A stretch of DNA of 64,000 bases from Paenibacillus sp. W2I17 (GTDB lineage: Bacteria; Bacillota; Bacilli; Paenibacillales; Paenibacillaceae): contig NZ_JAUSXM010000001.1 of assembly GCF_030815985.1 (NCBI RefSeq), forward strand, positions 5,456,001-5,520,000, in the 5' to 3' direction. The notes below the pieces were generated by a model. The model was not told where the DNA came from and did no database searches. It saw only the letters and a list, made by a program, of their open reading frames with translations. The position numbers and the translations under genes were made by a program. This document shows, one piece after another, positions 40,801 through 47,232 of the stretch; position 1 is the stretch's first letter, and each line of letters starts with the position of its first letter.

Positions 40801-43756
40801 AGAGCGTGCCGAATCCTGGCTCGGCGAAGAGGAACTAGCACTGGAGACGGTGCTGTATCTCGATGACGAAACGTCATACAGCGAAGACCGAGCGAATGCA
40901 CCAATGGACTTCGGCCAAGGCATGGTTTCAGGTCTGGTCTCCGGCGAGCTGACGGGTGCTGTGAACGACCGTAATGAGAGTCATCCAAATGATGTTGATG
41001 TTGTCGGTATGGGCAGCTTCCATGAAGCCCGTCCGGAGGACTTGGCGTACGTCATCTACACGTCGGGAACAACGGGTAAGCCAAAGGGTGTAATGATCGA
41101 ACATCGCAGCCTGGTGAACACGGCGGCGGGTTACCGATGGGAATACCGATTGGATCAGTTCCCGGTGCGGCTGCTGCAGCTCGCAAGCTTCTCGTTTGAC
41201 GTGTTTGTGGGCGATATCGCGCGGACGTTGTACAACGGAGGCAGCATGGCCATTGTACCGAAGGACGACCGGATCGATCCGTCTCGTCTGCACTACTGGA
41301 TAGAGAGGGAGCAAGTGACGATCTTTGAATCAACACCGGCACTGATCGTGCCGTTTATGGAGTACGTGCATGAGCAGGGGTTGGAGTTGAGCGGGATGGA
41401 GCTGTTGATCACTAGCTCGGACAGCTGCAGTGTGGCAGATTACCGTACCTTACAGGAACGGTTTGGCTCGTCGTTCCGCATTATTAACGCCTACGGTGTG
41501 ACGGAAGCGGCAATTGACTCCAGTTTCTATGACGAGGAGTTGTCGAGACTTCCTCAGACAGGGCATGTGCCGATTGGCAAAGCGTGGTTGAATGCGAAGT
41601 TCTACATCATGGATGCACATCTGAATCCCGTACCCGTCGGTGTGCTGGGCGAATTGGTTATCGGCGGAGTCGGTGTGGCGCGCGGGTACTTGAACCGTCC
41701 AGAGCTGACGGAAGAAAAGTTTGTAGACAGTCCTTTCACCGCTGGTGAGCGGTTGTATCGCACGGGAGATTTGGCGCGGTGGATGGAGGACGGAAACGTG
41801 GATTTCATCGGCCGGATCGACAACCAGGCAAAAATCCGGGGCTACCGGATTGAGACGGGCGAGATCGAGTCGCAGCTGCTGCGAGTGGAAGGCGTGCGCG
41901 AAGCGTTGGTGCTGGTTCGAAGTGATGCGAACGGGCAGAAGGCACTGTGTGCGTATTACACACCAGATACCGATGCGGAGCTGTTAGTGAACGATCTGCG
42001 TAGCGCGCTGGCGCAGGAGCTGCCGGGTTACATGATCCCGTCGTACTTCGTGGAGCTGGAGCGTCTACCTCTGACACCGAACGGGAAAATAGACCGGAAG
42101 GCGCTGCCGGCGCCGGAAGGGGAAGCGGGAAGTGGAACGGAGTATGTCGCACCGCGCAATGAGCTGGAAATGAAGCTGGCGGTGATTTGGCAGGAGGTGC
42201 TGGGGCTTACGAAGGAGATTGGTGTTTATGACAACTTCTTCGACATCGGCGGCCACTCTCTGCGAGCGACGACAATGGCAGGCAAGGTATTTAAGGAATT
42301 AAACGTCAACCTGCCGCTGCGCGACGTATTCCGTCACTCGACCATTGCGGCGATGGCCGATGCGATTGCCCGGATGGAACGGCGGGAGCATGAGGCCATT
42401 CCTCAAGCGGAAGAGAGAGAGTACTACCCTCTGTCCTCCGCGCAGAAACGGTTGTTTATTCAGCACACGCTGGATGGAGCGGATCAGCTTTACAACATGC
42501 CGGAACTGGTGCAGGTGGAAGGCAAGTTTGATTTAGACCGGTTGGAAGCCGCCTTGCGGAAACTGATAACACGGCATGAATCGCTGCGCACCGGTTTTGA
42601 AATGGTGAAGGGCGAAGCGGTTCAGCGGATTTACCCGCAGGTCGATTTTGCTATCGAGCATCATCAAGCGGATACAGAGGATGCAGCTCAAGTTGAGCAG
42701 ATCGTCCGCAACTTCGTTCGTCCGTTTGATCTCGGCAAGCCGCCGCTGCTGCGCGCCGGAGTCATCGAACTGGAGCCGAACCGGTATATTCTCCTTTTCG
42801 ATATGCACCATATTGTGTCGGATGGCGTATCGATGGCGATTGTGATGGATGAGTTCTCGAGTTTCTACGCCGGGGAAGAACTGCCGCCACTACGCATTCA
42901 ATATAAGGATTATGCCGTTTGGCAGCAGTCGGAGGTCCACCGAGAGCGGATCGGGCGGCAGGAAGCGTACTGGCTGCAAACCTTTGAAGGCGAGCTGCCG
43001 ACGGGGGATCTGCCGATGGACTACGAACGTTCTACAGTTCGCAACTACGAAGGCGCGCATCTGGAGTTCGATGTCGAAGCTTCTCTCTCTGCGCGGCTGC
43101 GTGAATTGGCGGCCGAGCGTGAAAGCACGCTGTACATGGTACTGCTTGCGGCATATACCGTGATGCTGTCCAAGTACAGCGGGCAGGAAGACTTAATTGT
43201 GGGCACCCCGGTGGCGGGAAGAACTAACGCCGATTTGGAGCCGGTCATCGGCATGTTTGTTAATACACTGGCGCTCCGCAATCGTCCGTCAGGAGAAAAA
43301 ACGTTCCTGTCCTACCTTGATGAAGTGAAGGAAACGGCTTTGGGGGCTTTTGAGAATCAGGATTATCCATTTGAGGAGCTCGTGGAGCGTTTGAATGTGA
43401 AGCGCGAGCCGGGCCGCTTCCCACTGTTTGATGCCGTTTTCGACTTGCAAAATATCGAAGAACGAGACGCCGAACTGGAAGGGGTCAGCCTGAAGAATTA
43501 CGAGCTTGACCAATTGGAAGAAGCGAAGTTTGATCTGACGCTGTTTATGTATGAAAACGAAGGGGCACTGAGCGGGGGCTTTTTCTATGCCACCAAACTG
43601 TTCAAAGAAACGATGATCCGCACCTTAACCGAGGATTACCTGCGGGTACTTTCTCAAATTGCGGAAAATCCACAACTTGAGCTAAGTCGGATTGAATGTC
43701 ATAAACCGGCGGCAGGCACAAAGAATGCCGTCGATACGATCGAATTTGCGTTCTAA
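28808..43756 (+). CDS. pmxA: Four-module NRPS, polymyxin synthetase subunit A-like
   Basis: 4982 aa. Domain order by motifs (residue positions approximate): half condensation domain without HHxxxDG (1-250); A1 (A3 motif ~404), T1 LGGDSIKS (~786), E (HHAVVDGVSW ~968, EGHGRE, NYLGQFD); DCL-type C (~1308-1750, QHILMDGW), A2 (~1911), T2 (~2297); C (HHIISDG ~2481), A3 (~2990), T3; C (~3571), A4 (~4085), T4; final complete C (HHIVSDG ~4668). Specificity codes aligned by eye to GrsA: A1 DAWIVGAIVK (Leu/Phe-like, epimerised to D); A2 DGFLLGLVYK (Leu/Ile-like); A3 and A4 DVGEISAIDK (Dab). This matches residues 6-9 of polymyxins and the size and layout of PmxA. ATG 28808 has GAGGGG 10 bp upstream; TTG 28748 is an alternative start. 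It should receive the chain from the subunit at 50861 and pass it to the one at 43924. Confidence 0.88.
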   Translation: MAFEKETLFWNEKFGSDDYTLTRLPYSKAPNSLVPNVKTVGGSLSEEAAQRVLQMSKGAPLAAFMILLAGVQALLHKYTGASDILVGMPVVPKKGETRRSVNHTVILKNSLSVGATFKTLLSELRTSLPEAIQHQHIPFLKMTEKLDLQYAEGIPFVHTLVSLKELHLDEIGQNVVTDCSFEFSLTGGTIQLALSYNEHLYDSEFMSRVVGHLNRLLSVGLYELELDIVRADMLSEDEKFQLLQSFNDTEKDYPRDRTIHQLVEEQAKRVPEATAVVFEGQRLSYAELNERANQLARTLRSVGVLPNQLVGLMVRRSLETVIGILAVLKAGGAYVPIDPEYPEERIRYILENSNAQLLLTQRELLQQVPFEGTVLALDDEQAYSDDGSNLEAASGPHDLAYVIYTSGTTGKPKGVMLEHRGLVSLKLMFADRLGITEHDRIVQFASLSFDASCWEVFKALYFGAALYIPTAETILDTRLFESYMNEHEITAAILPPTYSAHLNPDRLPSLTKLVTGGSAVSAEFVQQWKAKVHYFNAYGPTEASIVTTLWDADEQQPERRVIPIGRPLANHQIFILDAHLQLVPPGVDGELCVAGVGLARGYLNQPELTAEKFVEHPFAPGERLYRTGDLARWLPDGNMEYLGRIDHQVKIRGFRIEVGEIEEQLLKIDSVQETIVIAREGKSGQELCAYLVASLPLTLGELRSALAQKLPNYMIPAHFVQLPRMPLTPNDKIDRKALPAPEGNALTGGAYVAPRNETERTLADVWQAVLNADRVGVTDHFFELGGDSIKSIQVSSRLHQAGYKLEIRDLFKYPTISQLSLHVKPIRRTIDQGEITGETALTPIQHWFFESSFADPHHFNQSVMFYRKERFNEETVYQVLQKLAEHHDALRMVFCKTEQGFSALTRAIQDGGLFTLDVFDFKDAENPTQVVEAKATGIQAGIDLENGPLMKAGLFQCEDGDHLLLAVHHAVVDGVSWRILMEDFALGYEQTGKSKEIRFPAKTDAYRTWSEQLAAYAQSPEIAKERAYWQAVEQMEVLAVPKDMEADVTTQYDSESLFVRLTPEETELLLKRVHRAYNTEINDILVTALGIALHKWTGHERVRINLEGHGRESIGTDIDITRTVGWFTTKFPVVLEPETDRDLAYQIKQVKENLRRIPNKGLGYGICRYLSKSEDGLVWGAEPEINFNYLGQFDDDVNQDEIGISSYSSGSPASDRQARSFVLDINGMVLDGALSLDLSYSQKQYRKETMEAFAQQLEHSLRDLIIHCAGKENTELTPSDVQFKGLTIAELEQIAQRSGHLGEIENIYSLTPMQKGMWFHSALDRQTAAYFEQTRFTMRGELDVQLFERSWMELAKRHLVLRANFVKGPAGEPLQIIYRDKPVGFEYEELLHLQMDEKQAYLDKKAEEDKLRGFDMEHDALVRFTILRTEEQSYHVLWSFQHILMDGWCLAQLTQELFEAYSALASGEQSAGDKGSDYGAYIEWLEKQDDQAASAYWMAFLAGYEGQTVLPGQKELALNGRFTADHVTVELGKDLSERMDRVAKQRLVTVNTLLQAIWGVMLQKYNGTNDAVFGSVVAGRPAEIPGIESMIGLFINTVPVRVTSEADTVFADLMAKLQERALESGRYDYYPLYEIQARSVQKQNLINHIIAFENYPVDEQMEQAGDQQHGDLTIADVQMEEQTNYNFNVTVVPGDEIEIRFDFNAEVFDKDSIERLKGHLVHLLEQVTDNPEITVGELELVTEAEKADLLGRFNDTTTEFPRGKTLIQLFEEQVERIPNAAAISLNGQELTYRELNERVNRLARTLRSHGISKGRLVAIMAERSIEMVVGMLAAHKAGSAYVPIDPEYPEERIRFLIEDSGAQVMLTQSRLRERQAGSYSVILLDDESFYHEYGTNLNQGSEATDLACIIYTSGTTGKPKGNLVSHRNIVRIVRNTNYIDITERDHVLQLSSYSFDGAIFDIFGALTNGARLVLVPHETLLEIGKLADLIQRERISVMLITTAFFNVLVDVNVDCLQDVRAILFGGERVSVGHVRKALAHIGPGRLNHLYGPSESTVYTTYLPVDFVDESAVTVPIGRPISNTTVYIVDSQNKLLPIGVAGELCVGGEGLVQGYNNRPELTAEKFVDHPFVPRERMYRTGDLAKWLPDGTIEYVGRTDDQVKVRGFRIELGEIEAQLQKVEGIRKTTVFARENASGEKQLCAYYEADRELPAAELKSVLSQELPAYMIPAYLIQLERLPLTTNGKVDRRSLPAPEESLQPGEGHTPPRTPLEVSLAEIWKGVLGLEHIGVHDNFFDLGGHSLRATTLVSKVHQELNVELPLRDVFRYSTIEEMALALSRIEEQLFSSIPLADERAYYPLSSAQKRLFILNQLEGADQSYNMPGVLLLEGSIDHSLLEKAFRGLIERHETLRTGFEIVQGEAVQRIYESVDFTVECRHANEEEASAVVQAFIRPFDLAKPPLLRAELVELATERYLLMFDMHHIISDGVSMDVFVEELVRLYSGESLEPLHIQYKDYAVWQQSDEQKVQLKREEAYWLDRYRGELPVLEMPTDYPRPAVQSYEGHTLTSFVDEATNEGLKQLAAQRGTTLYMVLLAAYTVLLHKYTGQDDLIVGTSIAGRTHGDMQPLIGMFVNTLAIRNYPASEKTFLSYLEEVKETTLGAYEHQNYPFEELVDKVQVSRDLSRNPLFDTMFSLQNLEESVFELEGLKLSPYPSEYGMAKFDLSVDVTEENGGLECNFEFATALYKESTIRRLSIHFGHLLAAIVSRPDAKIAELNLLTAEEKGQVLGAFHPTQSEVAPVSAFHRLFEEQAESTPEAEAIVYENDRLTYTELNERANRLAATLRASGIGREEIVGILAERSVDLLVAVLAVWKAGGAYVPLDPDYPADRVRFMLEDSGAKVLLTQTPLRERAEAWLSEEELALATVVYLDDETSYSEDRENAPLGSSMVSGKVSGELSGAVNDGDERHSKVVGMDSFHEARPEDLAYVIYTSGTTGKPKGVMIEHRSLVNTAAGYRREYRLDQFPVRLMQLASFSFDVFVGDIARTLYNGGTMVIVPKDDRIDPSRLQHWIEREQVTIFESTPALIVPFMEYVHEQGLELSGMELLITSSDSCSVADYRTLQERFGSSFRIINAYGVTEAAIDSSFYDEELAKLPQTGHVPIGKVWLNAKFYIVDAHLNPVPVGVLGELVIGGVGVARGYLNRPELTEEKFVDSPFVAGEMLYRTGDLARWMEDGNVDFIGRIDNQAKIRGYRIETGEIESQLLRVEGVREALVLVRSDANGQKALCAYYTPDTDAELSVNDLRSALAQELPGYMIPSYFVELERMPLTPNGKMDRKALPAPEGEAGSGTQYVEPRNELEMKLVVIWQEVLGLAKEIGVHDNFFDIGGHSLRATTLVSKIHKELNVDLPLRDVFRHSTIESMAVSISRLDEQTFVSISVADDREVYPQSFAQKRLFILNQLEGAELSYNMPEAMLLEGALDRTRFEETFRKLVSRHEMLRTGFEMVDGEASQRVYQDVNFAVEFYQADEQEVEAVVHGFVRPFDLAKPPLLRVGLVELAPERHILMYDMHHIISDGVSMEIFVEEFVRLYGGEQLEPLRIQYKDYTVWQHSQEQQERLQHQGAYWLDMFQGELPVLEMPTDYPRPAVQSYEGQTMEFFFDASKTDGLKQLASETGTTLFMVLLAAYNVLLHKYSGQEDVIVGTPIAGRNHGDVQPLIGIFLNTLAIRSYPSPEKTFLSYLNEVKETTLRAFEHQNYPFEQLVDKVQVTRDLSRNPLFDTMFTMQNTENEQFELEGLRLIPYPSVLDTAKFDISLDVGEENGGLDYSFEYATALYKRETIERLAKHYEQLLVTIVNRPDAKIADLNLLTAAEKEEIVCAFNPAQPEEAPVAAFHRLFEEQAERTPEAEAVVYEKNRLTYVELNERANRLAATLRTSGIGRESIVGILAERSVDLLVAVLAVWKAGGAYVPLDPDYPADRVRFMLEDSGAKVLLTQTLLRERAESWLGEEELALETVLYLDDETSYSEDRANAPMDFGQGMVSGLVSGELTGAVNDRNESHPNDVDVVGMGSFHEARPEDLAYVIYTSGTTGKPKGVMIEHRSLVNTAAGYRWEYRLDQFPVRLLQLASFSFDVFVGDIARTLYNGGSMAIVPKDDRIDPSRLHYWIEREQVTIFESTPALIVPFMEYVHEQGLELSGMELLITSSDSCSVADYRTLQERFGSSFRIINAYGVTEAAIDSSFYDEELSRLPQTGHVPIGKAWLNAKFYIMDAHLNPVPVGVLGELVIGGVGVARGYLNRPELTEEKFVDSPFTAGERLYRTGDLARWMEDGNVDFIGRIDNQAKIRGYRIETGEIESQLLRVEGVREALVLVRSDANGQKALCAYYTPDTDAELLVNDLRSALAQELPGYMIPSYFVELERLPLTPNGKIDRKALPAPEGEAGSGTEYVAPRNELEMKLAVIWQEVLGLTKEIGVYDNFFDIGGHSLRATTMAGKVFKELNVNLPLRDVFRHSTIAAMADAIARMERREHEAIPQAEEREYYPLSSAQKRLFIQHTLDGADQLYNMPELVQVEGKFDLDRLEAALRKLITRHESLRTGFEMVKGEAVQRIYPQVDFAIEHHQADTEDAAQVEQIVRNFVRPFDLGKPPLLRAGVIELEPNRYILLFDMHHIVSDGVSMAIVMDEFSSFYAGEELPPLRIQYKDYAVWQQSEVHRERIGRQEAYWLQTFEGELPTGDLPMDYERSTVRNYEGAHLEFDVEASLSARLRELAAERESTLYMVLLAAYTVMLSKYSGQEDLIVGTPVAGRTNADLEPVIGMFVNTLALRNRPSGEKTFLSYLDEVKETALGAFENQDYPFEELVERLNVKREPGRFPLFDAVFDLQNIEERDAELEGVSLKNYELDQLEEAKFDLTLFMYENEGALSGGFFYATKLFKETMIRTLTEDYLRVLSQIAENPQLELSRIECHKPAAGTKNAVDTIEFAF
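38534..38702 (+). repeat. 169-bp block identical to 41816-41984
   Basis: Falls in the C-terminal subdomain of the third A domain. I see no difference from the copy in the fourth A domain over 169 bp, while flanking sequence differs at many silent sites. Confidence 0.88.
40793..41040 (+). repeat. Block shared with 63635-63888 (Dab adenylation domains)
   Basis: This 248-bp stretch of the fourth A domain of the first NRPS matches 63635-63888 in the last A domain of the window, with only one 6-bp insertion and one substitution by eye. It covers the fast-evolving linker before the A3 motif, where other Dab domains here differ. Confidence 0.9.
41816..41984 (+). repeat. 169-bp block identical to 38534-38702
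   Basis: Partner copy in the fourth A domain of the first NRPS. Together the pair indicates recent exchange between adjacent Dab modules. Confidence 0.88.
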
Positions 43757-43923
43757 TATTACAAGCGCGCCTCCGCCGTCAAGCGAAAGTGGTGCGCATC
43801 CCATGGAAGACGGCGAACAACTTGCAAGTCCGTAAATCAAGCCCGTAAACGCGCAGGCCGAAAGTAAGTTTTTTCGGATCTGCGCCGGGGCATGCGGTCA
43901 CTTCATTTTTAGGGGAGGTACGA

Positions 43924-46900
43924 ATGAAATCTTTATTTGAAAAGGAAGAACGGTACTGGAGCAGCAAGTTTGACGACGATGACAGCCTGAGCTTCCTTCC
44001 CTACAGTCAATCCTCCAAATTATCTGTGGGTGGCGAAGCTGCGGCAGAGCCGGCCTTGCTTCACCGTACCCTGCCGAGTGAACTCTCGGAGAGAATTATT
44101 CGCCTCGCCAATGGTTCGGATCTGGCTTTGTACATGATTGTTTTGGCAGGAGTAAAAGGCCTGCTGTTCAAATATACCGGGCAGGATCAAGTACTGGTCG
44201 GCATGCCTTCTTATAGCGGTGACCCGGACGTGACTCAGCCGCCGCATGACATCCTGGTGATCAAAACATCCGTAAGCAGCCAGACGACGCTGAAAACGCT
44301 GCTCGGGGGCATCAAAGCTTCCATCGGTGAGGCGCTGGAGCATCAGCATCTGCCTTTTCGGAAAATGGTGGAGCCGCTCCATCTGGACTATACAGGGGAA
44401 GGCCTTCCGGTCATCACCACCGTTGCATCCTTCACTCCGATTCATCCTGAACCGCTGGGTAACCGGGTGGCGGCCGATACGGTTTTTCGATTCGACCGCC
44501 AAAACGACTCTATCGAGCTGGAAATAAGCTTTGACGGGCATCGGTACGAGCGGGCATTTGTGGAACAGACGGCCGACCATCTTGTTCGGCTTCTGTCCGT
44601 GCTTGTATTTCAGCCAGATCTGGAGCTTGGACAAGCCGATGTGCTTTCCCCGGACGAGAGGGAGACGTTGCTGAATCGATTTAATGACAACGAAACCGGG
44701 TTTGAGCGGGGGAAAACGATTCACGGTTTGTTTGAAGAACAGGCGGAGCTTTATCCGGACAATGTGGCTGTTGTCATGAACGAACGGCAGCTGACCTACC
44801 GCGAGTTGAACGAGCGATCCAACCGTCTTGCGCGCAAGCTGAGGGAGACGGGAGTTGAAGCGGACCAGCTGGTAGCGATTCTGGCCGAACGCTCACTCGA
44901 TATGGTCGTCGGCATACTGGCGATTCTCAAAGCGGGCGGGGCCTACGTGCCTGTCGATCCCGACTACCCGGAGGAGCGCATTCGCTTCATGATCGAAGAT
45001 TCGGGTGTACCGTTATTGCTGATTCAAAAGCATCTGCACGGTAAGACCGACTTCGCAGGAACGCGCCTTGAAATAGATGATTTCGTTTGGGGCGACAGCG
45101 GGGCGGACTCGGAAGGTGCGCTGGACGCTTCGAATCTGGAGCCAATTTCCGGGCCGGAGAACCTGGCATATGTCATCTACACTTCGGGAACGACCGGCAA
45201 ACCAAAAGGCACATTGATCGAGCATAAAAACGTTGTGCGTCTTTTGTTCAACGACAAGAACTTGTTCGACTTCGGGCGGTTCGACACGTGGACGCTGTTC
45301 CACTCGTTCTGCTTTGATTTCTCCGTCTGGGAAATGTACGGAGCGCTGCTGTATGGAGGCAAGCTGGTCATTGTACCGCCGCTCACGGCTAAAAATCCGA
45401 CCGATTTCCTGGCGCTACTAGGCCGTGAACAGGTCACGATTTTGAACCAGACGCCAACGTACTTCTATCAGCTGCTGCGTAAGGTCTTGGCGGATCATCC
45501 ATATGATCTGCGGATTCGCAACGTCATTTTTGGCGGCGAAGCGCTCAGTCCGCTTTTGCTCAAGGGCTTCAAGACGAAGTACCCGGAGACAAAGCTGATC
45601 AATATGTACGGCATTACCGAAACGACGGTTCACGTGACGTATAAGGAAATTACGTGGGTCGAAATGGAGGCGGCAAAGAGCAATATTGGCAAGCCAATCC
45701 CAACGCTGAGGGTGTATGTTCTGGATGAAAACCGCCGCCCAGTGCCGATCGGCGTAGCAGGCGAAATGTACGTAGCTGGTGAAGGCCTGGCAAGAGGATA
45801 CCTGAATCGACCGGATCTGACGGCGGAAAAGTTCATTGATTCCCCATTTGCGGAGGGGGAGAAACTGTATCGCTCAGGCGACTTAGCGACCTGGCTGCCG
45901 GACGGCAACATTGAATACCTCGGCCGAATCGACCATCAGGTCAAAGTCCGCGGGTACCGGATCGAGCTGGACGAAATCGAGACGCAGCTTCTGAACGCCC
46001 GGGGCGTGGAAGAAACGGTGGTACTCGCCCGAGACGACGCGAATGGCCATAAGCAACTTGTTGCTTATTACGTCGCGGAAACAAAGCTGGCGGCGAATGA
46101 ACTCAAAGAGCAGCTCGCCAAGCAGCTTCCGGGGTATATGATTCCTGCGCATCTTGTGCAGCTTTCGCAGATGCCGCTGACCGCGAACGGAAAAATCGAC
46201 CGCAAAGCGCTGCCAGTGCCGGAGGAAGCAGCGGCCAGAGGAGCGGAATATGTTGCGCCGAGAACACTGCTCGAGATGAAGATCGCCCGTGTCTGGCAGG
46301 ATACACTTGGCATTCCACAGGTTGGCGTAAAGGATAACTTTTTTGAACTGGGCGGCAATTCGTTAAGTCTGATGAGGCTCGTTCAAGCCGTTTACGATGA
46401 AACGGGCATCGAGATACCGCTGAATCGCCAATTCCATAGTGTAACCGTTGAAGCCATGGCTTTTGGAGAGGAGGATCTTGGTCTGGATAAAGGGGGAGAC
46501 TCCTTCATTAAGCTGAATAAAACAGGGGATCTGAACGTGTTCTGCTTCCCTCCAGGCAGCGGCTTTGGCATCGGTTACCGAGAGCTTGCAAGCAGGTTAG
46601 ACGGCCGGTTCATGCTTTACGGTATTGATTTTATCGACGATGCCACCGATTACGATGCCATGCTGAACCGTTATGTGGATGAGATTGTTCGCATCCAGCC
46701 GGAAGGACCTTACGTGCTGCTCGGTTACTGCTTCGGAGGCAACCTGACGTTCGAAGTAGCCAAAACGATGGAAAGAAGAGGGCATTCCGTAACGGACGTG
46801 CTCATGGTGGACTCGTGGATTAAGGACACACTCACGCCTTACGAAACATCTGAGAAAGAGCTTGAAGAAATGCTTGCGGATTTCGACGAAGAAGAAAAGG

Positions 46901-47232
46901 AATTAATGAGCAATCCGCTCGTGCGGGAGCGTGTTCATCGGAAGATCAAAGCCACCTTGACGTACGAAGCGCAGCTTATTAATTCAGGCACGATAACTGC
47001 CCGGATTTACGAACTGATTGCGAAGGACAGCGAAGCGTTCCGCCTGGAGCACCAGTTGCCGTCCTGGCAGAGGGCAACGACGCAAGCTTACGCCGATTAC
47101 CGGCTGGAGGGCGCACACGAAGAATTACTGGAACTCGCGCGCGTGGACGAAACGGCCGTTGTCATCCGTGATATCTTAGTGCAAATCAAGCAGCAGATCG
47201 AAGCGGAGGCCGGGGTCCTGCATGGGAGCTGA
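43924..47232 (+). CDS. pmxB: One-module NRPS with thioesterase, polymyxin synthetase subunit B-like
   Basis: 1102 aa: N-terminal half condensation domain lacking HHxxxDG (about 1-250, MKSLFEKEERYW...), A (about 260-760), T with LGGNSLSL (~812), thioesterase (about 870-1102). The code DFWNIGMVHK read by eye is the standard Thr code, matching Thr10 of polymyxins. The thioesterase nucleophile elbow reads GYCFGG, so Cys 936 replaces the usual Ser; an Asp follows in VLMVDSW and a late His in GAHEE. The domain should release and cyclise the peptide. ATG 43924 has GGGAGG 5 bp upstream, 167 bp after the previous stop. The next gene overlaps it by 11 bp. Confidence 0.9.
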   Translation: MKSLFEKEERYWSSKFDDDDSLSFLPYSQSSKLSVGGEAAAEPALLHRTLPSELSERIIRLANGSDLALYMIVLAGVKGLLFKYTGQDQVLVGMPSYSGDPDVTQPPHDILVIKTSVSSQTTLKTLLGGIKASIGEALEHQHLPFRKMVEPLHLDYTGEGLPVITTVASFTPIHPEPLGNRVAADTVFRFDRQNDSIELEISFDGHRYERAFVEQTADHLVRLLSVLVFQPDLELGQADVLSPDERETLLNRFNDNETGFERGKTIHGLFEEQAELYPDNVAVVMNERQLTYRELNERSNRLARKLRETGVEADQLVAILAERSLDMVVGILAILKAGGAYVPVDPDYPEERIRFMIEDSGVPLLLIQKHLHGKTDFAGTRLEIDDFVWGDSGADSEGALDASNLEPISGPENLAYVIYTSGTTGKPKGTLIEHKNVVRLLFNDKNLFDFGRFDTWTLFHSFCFDFSVWEMYGALLYGGKLVIVPPLTAKNPTDFLALLGREQVTILNQTPTYFYQLLRKVLADHPYDLRIRNVIFGGEALSPLLLKGFKTKYPETKLINMYGITETTVHVTYKEITWVEMEAAKSNIGKPIPTLRVYVLDENRRPVPIGVAGEMYVAGEGLARGYLNRPDLTAEKFIDSPFAEGEKLYRSGDLATWLPDGNIEYLGRIDHQVKVRGYRIELDEIETQLLNARGVEETVVLARDDANGHKQLVAYYVAETKLAANELKEQLAKQLPGYMIPAHLVQLSQMPLTANGKIDRKALPVPEEAAARGAEYVAPRTLLEMKIARVWQDTLGIPQVGVKDNFFELGGNSLSLMRLVQAVYDETGIEIPLNRQFHSVTVEAMAFGEEDLGLDKGGDSFIKLNKTGDLNVFCFPPGSGFGIGYRELASRLDGRFMLYGIDFIDDATDYDAMLNRYVDEIVRIQPEGPYVLLGYCFGGNLTFEVAKTMERRGHSVTDVLMVDSWIKDTLTPYETSEKELEEMLADFDEEEKELMSNPLVRERVHRKIKATLTYEAQLINSGTITARIYELIAKDSEAFRLEHQLPSWQRATTQAYADYRLEGAHEELLELARVDETAVVIRDILVQIKQQIEAEAGVLHGS

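Noticed and set aside
37200..42300. Regular repeats considered as CRISPR or tandem repeats
   Set aside because: The repeats are whole NRPS modules with about 3.2-kb periodicity, not short spaced repeats.
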